Shown here piece after piece: positions 58,332 through 64,000 of a DNA stretch of 64,000 nucleotides; positions within the stretch are counted from its first letter, which is position 1; every line of letters starts with the position of its first letter. Source of the stretch: Algicoccus sp048820935. GTDB lineage: Bacteria; Pseudomonadota; Gammaproteobacteria; Burkholderiales; Burkholderiaceae_B. The notes under the pieces were generated by a model that did no database searches, was not told where the DNA came from, and saw only the letters and a program-made list of their open reading frames with translations. The position numbers and the translations under genes are program-made. The DNA lies in assembly GCF_048820935.1 (NCBI RefSeq), contig NZ_JBMERD010000002.1, positions 186,001-250,000 on the forward strand. Reading direction: 5' to 3'.

Positions 58332-59392
58332 GCTTGATCACGCGTTGCCCGAAATGCCAAAGTGGCTTTGCGGTAACACCGGATCAGCTTAAACAGCATG
58401 ACGGTTTGGTTCGGTGTGGACAGTGTCGACATGTCTTTGATGGATATGACGGCCTTCAAGGCAGTGTGCCAACGCTGACACAACAGATTGGCTCTGCTCA
58501 GGCGTCATCGGAAGAGCCTATCACTGAGAGCCCTTTAGAGCACATCCCTGAAGCTCCCCCTGAGACCCCGATTATCCCCCCGATTGAGTCGCTTCCAACG
58601 CACACGGATGCTGTAGGTACGATAGGCGCTGCCCACGCGACTGATTCAGAAACATCTGAATCCAGTGATATTCAGATTTTTAGTGCGATCCGACCTGACA
58701 ATCTGTCAGCGTCCGCGACTGCTATCTATGCTGAGGATGAGCCATATCTAGGTTCATCGAGTTTTGAAGAGCCGCTCAATGACGAGTTTCAGGACAGTGA
58801 TGAACCTTTTCAGGTGATGGGCGAGTCACGAACGCGTGGCGATGATCCGTCTGCAGTCGGTTGGCAAGAACCCGAGTTTTTAGACGATGAAGAGTCCATG
58901 TCTTGGGGCGCTTGGTTTCTCTGGACTGGTTTGTCTGTGCTTTTGGTGTTTGTGCTGGTGTTCCAGTTACTGGTGTACTTCAGAAATGATCTCGTGACTG
59001 CATATCCGCAAACCCGACCTTTGTTAGTGTGGGTGTGTAAGCCAATTGACTGCGAAGTTAATTATGTGCGGCGCATTGATCGCATTGTGATTATTGGATC
59101 GTCTTTGCAGCAAAGCCCTGAAAAACAAGCCAATGACCAGCTCAATATGGCGCTTAAGTTGACGATGCAGAATCGCAGCACAGATCCACAGCCCTGGCCA
59201 CATCTCTTGTTGTCACTGAGCGATGCGTCAGGCACTGTAGTCGCTAAGAAAGTGATCCCTCCTTCTGAATATTTACCACAATCGCAACCGGCGCAACCGT
59301 TTTTAGCTCGAGAAGAAGTGGTGCTGAACTTGGATTTAGACGTGACAGGGCTTAGCGTGAGTGGATTTGAAGTTGAGAAGTTTTTTCCATGA
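58328..59392 (+). CDS. Zinc-ribbon and DUF3426 membrane protein
   Basis: A 354-residue protein with an N-terminal zinc ribbon (CPKCQSGF and CGQCRHVF, four Cys), a long acidic Ser/Pro-rich linker (about 45-190), one transmembrane segment near 196-218 (WFLWTGLSVLLVFVLVFQLL) and a C-terminal DUF3426 beta-domain outside. The MJ0042-type ribbon with DUF3426 after prmA is a common betaproteobacterial neighbour. The function is not known; a role in sensing or membrane-linked regulation is only a guess. The start overlaps the prmA stop by 4 bp. Confidence 0.88.
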   Translation: MSLITRCPKCQSGFAVTPDQLKQHDGLVRCGQCRHVFDGYDGLQGSVPTLTQQIGSAQASSEEPITESPLEHIPEAPPETPIIPPIESLPTHTDAVGTIGAAHATDSETSESSDIQIFSAIRPDNLSASATAIYAEDEPYLGSSSFEEPLNDEFQDSDEPFQVMGESRTRGDDPSAVGWQEPEFLDDEESMSWGAWFLWTGLSVLLVFVLVFQLLVYFRNDLVTAYPQTRPLLVWVCKPIDCEVNYVRRIDRIVIIGSSLQQSPEKQANDQLNMALKLTMQNRSTDPQPWPHLLLSLSDASGTVVAKKVIPPSEYLPQSQPAQPFLAREEVVLNLDLDVTGLSVSGFEVEKFFP

Positions 59393-59457
59393 ATTTAAAT
59401 AGATAAACAACCGAAGAATCCGTTGTTTGACTCTGCTTGAAAAGGATTTGTTCAATC

Positions 59458-60393
59458 ATGACACAGGAAGTTTTAATTTGCGGTTCGATGGCGTTTGATA
59501 CGATTGCCGTATTTGATGGTCGTTTTAAAGAGCATATTCTCGCTGATCGCATTCACATGTTGAGCGTGTCCTTTTTAGTGCCGCAGATGCGTCGTGAGTT
59601 CGGGGGTTGTGCTGGCAACATTGCATACAACCTCAAGATGCTAGGTGGTGCGCCTGTTCCTGTGGCGACCATCGGTGAAGATGCGGTTGATTATTTGGAT
59701 CGTTTTAAAGAAATGGGGATCGAAACTCGTCATTTGCGGGTTGTGCCACAAACGTTCACCGCACAGTGCTTTATCACCACGGACCTGGATGACAACCAGA
59801 TTGCAGCATTTCACCCGGGTGCTATGGAGCATTCGGCTGACAATGAAGTCAACGCTCAGAACGCTGCTTGGGCGATTGTGGCACCTGATTCCAAAGCGGG
59901 AATGATGGCACATGTTGAGAAACTCGCTAAAACACAAACGTCTGTGATGTTTGACCTCGGGCAAGCAATGCCGCTCTTTAATGGCGAAGAACTTCTTGAA
60001 GTCATCAAACAAGTGGACGCCTTGGCGCTCAATGACTATGAAGCCAGTGTAGTGGAAGAAAGAACTGGACAATCAATCCAAGAGCTTGCAAATAACCTAC
60101 AAGCGATTGTTGTGACCCGCGGTTGCGAAGGCGCCGATTTGTATACGGCGCAAGGTAAACAGTCGATTGCACCCGTGCCTGCGACGGAGATCGTCGATCC
60201 AACAGGTTGTGGTGATGCACATCGTGCGGGTTTGTTGTTTGGTCTGACACAGGGCATGGGCTGGGAAAAAGCGTGTATGCTTGGTAATGTCTTAGGATCG
60301 ATCAAAATTGCTTCTCGAGGTCCTCAGAATCATGTTTTTACGCGCGATCACATTGAGGCGCTTTTACAAAAAACTTATAACCAGTCTTTGTAA
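59458..60393 (+). CDS. PfkB-family carbohydrate kinase (adenosine kinase-like)
   Basis: A 311-residue kinase of the ribokinase superfamily. The substrate signature is GGCAGNIAYNLKMLGG near 46-61, and the C-terminal catalytic motif is DPTGCGDAHRAGLLFGL near 244-260, where Asp is the base and the usual GAGD is GCGD. The sequence resembles the adenosine/sugar kinases of betaproteobacteria; the exact substrate cannot be read. AAAAGGATTTG precedes ATG 59458. A 63-bp gap separates it from a lipoprotein gene. Confidence 0.87.
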   Translation: MTQEVLICGSMAFDTIAVFDGRFKEHILADRIHMLSVSFLVPQMRREFGGCAGNIAYNLKMLGGAPVPVATIGEDAVDYLDRFKEMGIETRHLRVVPQTFTAQCFITTDLDDNQIAAFHPGAMEHSADNEVNAQNAAWAIVAPDSKAGMMAHVEKLAKTQTSVMFDLGQAMPLFNGEELLEVIKQVDALALNDYEASVVEERTGQSIQELANNLQAIVVTRGCEGADLYTAQGKQSIAPVPATEIVDPTGCGDAHRAGLLFGLTQGMGWEKACMLGNVLGSIKIASRGPQNHVFTRDHIEALLQKTYNQSL

Positions 60394-60456
60394 AATAAAA
60401 GATTGTCACGTTGTCGTGACGGTTATTTTGACTTGATGTCACAGGAAGGAGAAGGA

Positions 60457-60960
60457 ATGAACACAATCATTTCAGGCGTCAATCGCCGTTCAGTTAGATT
60501 GTTTGGCGCTGTGGTTGTTGTAGGCGCAGCTGCGCTGACCGTATCAGGTTGCCAAACACCCAGCTCGTCAGCCAATGTGTATACGCACGGACAAGCGCAA
60601 GCAGAACAAGTTGTGCGTATGGGTACGGTGGTTTCCGTGCGTGCTGTCACGATTCAGAACGATCGTAGTAGCGGCGTTGGCATGGTGGCAGGGGGTGCGT
60701 TAGGTGGTGTTGCAGGAAGCGGTGTTGGCGGTGGTACAGGTCGTAATCTGGCAATCGTCGGCGGTGCTTTGCTGGGCGCACTAGTTGGTGAGAAAGCAGA
60801 ACAGTATGCAGGTAGGAGCGATGGTCTTGAAGTGACCGTTCGCTTGGATAACGGTGAAGTTCGCGTGATCGCGCAAGAAGCCGACGTGCCATTGAGAGCA
60901 GGTCAGCGTGTTCAGGTGATCTCGGGTGCCGGTCCTGTGCGCGTTGTGCCCGCAAGCTAA
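60457..60960 (+). CDS. Glycine-zipper outer-membrane lipoprotein (SlyB/PcP-like)
   Basis: A 167-residue lipoprotein. The signal peptide has a lipobox VSGC with Cys32 at the mature N-terminus. A double glycine zipper (GMVAGGALGGVAGSGVGGGTG then GALLGALVGEKAEQYAG) spans about 75-115 and can insert in a membrane; a C-terminal domain (VTVRLDNGEVRVIAQEAD) follows, as in SlyB and PcP. These proteins help outer-membrane integrity under low magnesium in some bacteria. AAGGAGAAGG precedes the ATG. A strong terminator follows. Confidence 0.92.
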   Translation: MNTIISGVNRRSVRLFGAVVVVGAAALTVSGCQTPSSSANVYTHGQAQAEQVVRMGTVVSVRAVTIQNDRSSGVGMVAGGALGGVAGSGVGGGTGRNLAIVGGALLGALVGEKAEQYAGRSDGLEVTVRLDNGEVRVIAQEADVPLRAGQRVQVISGAGPVRVVPAS

Positions 60961-60990
60961 ATCCTGTGGTTAAGTCATACAAAAGTTATA

Positions 60991-61052
60991 AAAAACAGGC
61001 TGTTCTTCATCTCTTGGTCAATCGAGGATGAAGAACAGCCTGTTTTCTTTTG
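60991..61052. terminator. Strong bidirectional terminator
   Basis: A near 19-bp stem with perfect core (aaaacaggctgttcttcat at 60992-61010 pairing with its complement at 61027-61045) and A/T runs on both sides lies between the lipoprotein gene and the convergent yggT gene. Confidence 0.88.
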
Positions 61053-61088
61053 TGTAGATTGTCTGCTTAAACACCAAAGATGATTGGC

Positions 61089-61652
61089 TTAGACACCAAA
61101 TATGGAGTAGCTAATGCGATTGAGCGACATCATGACGATTTGGGCAAGAATCAGCAACACGAGCGGCGAGAAATCCAGACCGCCCAGGTTTGGCAAAATA
61201 CGGCGTATTGGCTCCAACAAAGGGGCCATGAGCGTGCGTAAAACAGGCATGATGGGTGCCATCGGATTAACCCAAGACAAAATAGCCTGAATCAGCGTTA
61301 ACCAGATCACCAGATTCAACATCCAGCGCAATGCTGTAAAGACAGCTGCCCCTAGCGCTGGCAAGACCAGAAACAAAGGCGGCAGAGTCAATGTGCTGAC
61401 TGTCCACATCACAATGAGATAGACAAATGCACTGAGATAAGCCCCGATGAAGCTCGCAAAATCAATGGAGCGCGTTGACGGCAAGATGGTGCGCAAGGGT
61501 TTACACAACCACTCTGTGACTCGAAATATGAGTTGAGAAAACGGGTTAAACGGATGAAACCGAATCGCGTACAACCAGCCGCGCGCTAAAAACGCGATGC
61601 CTAAAATAGTGAAACCGATTTCGATAAGGAATTGCAAAATTTCGCTGACCAT
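61089..61652 (-). CDS. yggT: YggT family membrane protein
   Basis: A 187-residue inner-membrane protein with two YggT repeats, each two helices followed by a conserved loop: NPFSQLIFRVTEWLCKPLRTILP near 36-58 and NPMAPIMPVLRTLMAPLLEPIRRILP near 126-151. The repeated P-x-R-x-x-L-P pattern is the family mark. Its role is unclear; related proteins are linked to envelope or osmotic stress. Start 61652 rather than 61715 puts the first helix at the N-terminus. Confidence 0.92.
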   Translation of the reverse strand: MVSEILQFLIEIGFTILGIAFLARGWLYAIRFHPFNPFSQLIFRVTEWLCKPLRTILPSTRSIDFASFIGAYLSAFVYLIVMWTVSTLTLPPLFLVLPALGAAVFTALRWMLNLVIWLTLIQAILSWVNPMAPIMPVLRTLMAPLLEPIRRILPNLGGLDFSPLVLLILAQIVMMSLNRISYSIFGV

Positions 61653-61798
61653 GGTTGTTACAAAATCTTCTGTGATGGCATATGACGCGGCATTGTCGCA
61701 TGAATGCAGCCGCACGCCCTGAATTCACCTGACGGTGTTTTTGTCAAGTGAATACGTATCAAGCGTCGCTTGTGATGTGTGTGTAAGCACCCCATCAG

Positions 61799-62170
61799 TT
61801 AAGGTCTGGAGTTTGTGGGAAATGGCCAGGATGCCACTGGATTAATGTCAGTTTTTGCGCTCTTTGCAGCTGTTTTACTGACTTTCCTGGCCGTGGTTTT
61901 AACGGCTGCTTTGGCGGACGTTTTAGGTGCTGCGGTGGGTGCTGTCGTGACAGTTTTTTTGGCTGCGACTTTCCTGACGACGGCTTTTTTAGCAACTGCT
62001 TTCTTTGTGGCTACTTTTTTAGTGGCCGTTTTTTTGGCAGCAACTGCCTTTTTAGCGGCAGTGGCTGTTTTGGTTGCAGTTGTTTTTTTAGCAGCGACTT
62101 CTTTGGCGGCTTTCACAGCTTTTGTTGCTTTTTTTGCGACTTTTTTAGCGGCTTTCTTGGCTGTTGCCAT
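61799..62170 (-). CDS. Histone H1-like lysine/alanine-rich protein
   Basis: A 123-residue basic protein made almost wholly of Lys, Ala, Val and Thr in short repeats (AAKKA, VAKKA, KKTAT-type), with no compact domain. It resembles the C-terminal tail of eukaryotic H1 and the Bordetella/AlgP-type histone-like proteins, which bind DNA. AGGAGAGATATC precedes the ATG. The repeats make copy-number changes between strains likely. The antisense strand also has a long open frame, an artefact of this composition. Confidence 0.87.
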   Translation of the reverse strand: MATAKKAAKKVAKKATKAVKAAKEVAAKKTTATKTATAAKKAVAAKKTATKKVATKKAVAKKAVVRKVAAKKTVTTAPTAAPKTSAKAAVKTTARKVSKTAAKSAKTDINPVASWPFPTNSRP

Positions 62171-62467
62171 GATATCTCTCCTATTGCGATGTGCCAGCGA
62201 CGACTCAGCGCAGTTTCAGAATGCAGGGACTTGCAGGGACAAAATCACAGGCACGCAAAGTGAGCTGAGACATTTCTGGCACAGCATTTATTGCGCACAC
62301 ACCCTGTATATGTTAGCGGGATATTCTCAGAAAGCCTATCTTATTCAAAAAATATGTGTTTTGGCGGTTGAAAATGCCGTTTTTTGAGGGTTTTAAGTGG
62401 AATTTGATCGATCTGGCATGACTGTGGCTTTGTGTCATGCCAGAATCGAGGGTTTGTGCCTTAAGAC
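62171..62467. other. 297-bp intergenic region before the histone gene
   Basis: It holds the upstream region of the histone gene and the 3' side of gltX. A short tandem repeat of gcagggac occurs near 62222-62239. Apart from the gltX-side hairpin I see no gene or known regulatory RNA. Confidence 0.4.
62412..62444 (-). terminator. Hairpin downstream of gltX
   Basis: An 11-bp stem (tctggcatgac at 62412-62422, complement at 62434-62444) with an 11-nt loop lies 23 bp beyond the gltX stop on the minus strand. The following bases are only moderately T-rich, so terminator function is probable rather than certain. Confidence 0.5.
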
Positions 62468-63880
62468 TTACTTTAAGCCTAGCTCTAAACGTTCGACGAC
62501 GCGTTCACGGCCCAGAAGTTCTAGAACAGCATCGATTGCTGGGGTCTGTGGTGTCCCTACAATCAATAAACGCAACGGAATGGCAAGTTGTGGCATTTTG
62601 AGTTCGTGCGCACTGAGCAACTCTTTGATGAGAGCTGATAAGGTTTTACGATCCCAGGCGCATTCTTTAGCGCGAGCCAAGAAATCAGCCAATGCAACGC
62701 GCGCCGGATCTGTGATGTGCTTTTCAATGAGCGCCGGATCGGGTGTAGCAGGGTCTGCACAAAACAGAAGGCATGCATCCGCCAGTTCGACAAGGGTGTG
62801 TGCACGGTCACGTACCAGAGCAATCGCATCAACTAAAGAGACGCGCTCGGGATCAGCACCCAAGGCACGAAGTCTAGGTTCGATGGCTTTTGCGAGTCGT
62901 GTGAGGTCTGCCTGACGGATGTAATGCGCATTCACCCAATTGAGTTTTTGTGGATCCCACTGTGAAGCAGAACGTGACAGGTTCTTACCATCAAACCAGC
63001 TGATCATCTGCTCACGACTAAAGATTTCCTCGTCACCATGACTCCAACCCAGACGAGCCAGATAGTTCACCATAGCTTCTGGCAGATAGCCGTCGTCGTC
63101 ATATTCCGTCACACTCACAGCACCGTGGCGTTTTGAGAGTTTTTCACCATCAGGTCCCAGAATCATGGGGACATGCCCATAGACAGGGAGTGTGGCGCCC
63201 AGTGCTTTGAGAATATTGATCTGACGTGGGGTGTTGTTGACATGATCGTCGCCCCGAATCACGTGTGTGATACCTGAGTCCCAATCATCGACAACGACGC
63301 AAAAGTTATAGGTCGGCGTGCCATCAGGCCTTGCGATGATCAGATCATCCAATTCGCTGTTGGCGATGCTGATTGTGCCTTTGACCAAGTCATTCCAGCT
63401 GGTCACCCCATCCAATGGTGTTTTAAAGCGCACCACGGGCTGGCGGTTTTCAGGGATGGCAGGCAATGTTTTGCCGGGCTCAGGGCGCCAGGTGCCGTCA
63501 TAGCGAGGTTTGAGTCCGAGCTGACGGGCTTTTTCGCGCATCTGATCGACCTCTTCAGGGCTGCTGTAGCAGTAGTAGGCGTGTCCGCTTGCCAGTAACT
63601 CTTGAACCACTTCGCGATAACGCGCCATGTTCTGCATCTGGTAGTAGGGGCCTTCATCTGCGTCAAGTCCGAGCCAATTCATGCTGTCCAAAATGGCTTG
63701 AACCGCATCTTCACTTGAGCGTTCCACATCTGTGTCTTCGATTCGTAGAACGAAGTCGCCGCCAAAATGTCGTGCGTACGCCCAAGAAAATAATGCCGTG
63801 CGTGCACCGCCCAAGTGGAGATATCCTGTTGGGGAGGGTGCAAAACGTGTTCTTACACGGCGATCGTTGGTGGTGTTCAT
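62468..63880 (-). CDS. gltX: Glutamyl-tRNA synthetase GltX
   Basis: Charges tRNA-Glu in translation; 470 residues, a usual length. The class I HIGH motif is YLHLGGARTALFSW near 20-33 (HLGG form), and KMSKS reads KLSKRHG near 250-256. The middle has GPYYQMQNMARY and DDHVNNTPRQINILKALG. The C-terminal anticodon-binding helices are complete. No alternative start is needed; ATG 63880 is nearest to the catalytic domain. Confidence 0.97.
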   Translation of the reverse strand: MNTTNDRRVRTRFAPSPTGYLHLGGARTALFSWAYARHFGGDFVLRIEDTDVERSSEDAVQAILDSMNWLGLDADEGPYYQMQNMARYREVVQELLASGHAYYCYSSPEEVDQMREKARQLGLKPRYDGTWRPEPGKTLPAIPENRQPVVRFKTPLDGVTSWNDLVKGTISIANSELDDLIIARPDGTPTYNFCVVVDDWDSGITHVIRGDDHVNNTPRQINILKALGATLPVYGHVPMILGPDGEKLSKRHGAVSVTEYDDDGYLPEAMVNYLARLGWSHGDEEIFSREQMISWFDGKNLSRSASQWDPQKLNWVNAHYIRQADLTRLAKAIEPRLRALGADPERVSLVDAIALVRDRAHTLVELADACLLFCADPATPDPALIEKHITDPARVALADFLARAKECAWDRKTLSALIKELLSAHELKMPQLAIPLRLLIVGTPQTPAIDAVLELLGRERVVERLELGLK

Positions 63881-63941
63881 AGTTTGTGTAGTGTTCTTAA
63901 ATTCAATAAACAGTGGCCGCTAAGCGTGATTGCGCCTAGTC

Positions 63942-64000
63942 TTACTTTTGGTTCTGAAGGAGGATTTGTTCCAGGAACTGGTTAATGTCATGGACCTCCT
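63942..64000 (-). CDS. 3' end of an unidentified gene (possible)
   Basis: The minus strand gives a short open frame ending with VHDINQFLEQILLQNQK and TAA at 63942-63944, continuing past the window edge. An amphipathic helical end is plausible for a protein, but only about 18 codons are visible and no family can be named. The gap to gltX is 61 bp. Confidence 0.3.
   Translation of the reverse strand, partial: EVHDINQFLEQILLQNQK

Noticed and set aside
61799..62170. Possible CRISPR-like repeat array
   Set aside because: The repeats are short, irregular and coding (Lys/Ala codons), with no unique spacers of equal length.
61815..62387. A 190-residue hydrophobic open frame on the plus strand
   Set aside because: It is the complement of the Lys/Ala-rich histone gene; the monotonous Ala/Val/Phe/Leu sequence is what that complement would give, and it has no ribosome site.

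Overview
The window reads as a chromosomal segment of a betaproteobacterium, most likely a Burkholderiales member close to Alcaligenaceae. The reasons are two Bug-type (tripartite tricarboxylate family) periplasmic receptors without adjacent membrane subunits, an H1-like lysine/alanine-rich histone, a DUF3460 protein, the coaE-zapD and argJ-DUF815-Nudix gene orders, and a ThiD of the divergent type that I recall from Bordetella relatives. These are judgements from protein motifs and gene order; no database search was run. Base composition looks balanced throughout, without an obviously foreign block.

Positions 1-13022 look like accessory catabolic genes. A minus-strand series reads aldehyde dehydrogenase, two-subunit ThDP decarboxylase (ComDE-like), D-2-hydroxyacid dehydrogenase, LigJ-type hydratase, Bug receptor and isochorismatase-like hydrolase (cut by the window edge), with a LysR regulator upstream. 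Next to it are a MmgE/PrpD protein, a second Bug receptor, an isocitrate/isopropylmalate-type dehydrogenase, and an amidase with a small GatC/AtzG-like partner. Together they suggest uptake and breakdown of small organic (oxo/hydroxy, carboxylic or amide) acids; the substrates are unknown.

Positions 13023-28498 are mostly transport and stress genes: a Na+/H+ antiporter-like protein behind a long non-coding leader, a class III CoA-transferase, the MetNIQ methionine importer, a DUF924 protein, a bicistronic CHR (chromate-type) transporter, CbpA-CbpM, a uracil/xanthine-type permease, a K+/H+ antiporter, a large conserved protein of unknown function and a DHA2 multidrug pump.

Positions 28572-64000 are mainly housekeeping: scpA, panC, a short prepilin peptidase, coaE, zapD, Nudix-ThiE fusion, DUF815 ATPase, argJ, hemL-thiE-thiD, rubredoxin, yqgE-ruvX-pyrR-pyrB-pyrC'-plsC, apaH, lptG, aroE, a TonB-like protein, an RNase II-type enzyme, yqiA, mpl, a TlpA-like thioredoxin, aroQ, accB-accC-prmA, a zinc-ribbon membrane protein, a PfkB kinase, a glycine-zipper lipoprotein, yggT, the H1-like histone and gltX. 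Many are packed with 1-8 bp overlaps.

The clearest irregularity in the core part is 30490-32422, a small patch of gene remnants: a frameshifted Fic gene, a second Fic gene that looks like the C-terminal half of a RhuM-Fic protein, and a LuxR-type DNA-binding domain without a receiver domain. Other notable points are a dihydroorotase homologue that has lost its metal ligands, a ThiD with degraded motifs, and the decarboxylase/dehydrogenase/hydratase cluster at the left end. I saw no tRNA, rRNA, CRISPR array, insertion sequence or recognisable riboswitch.
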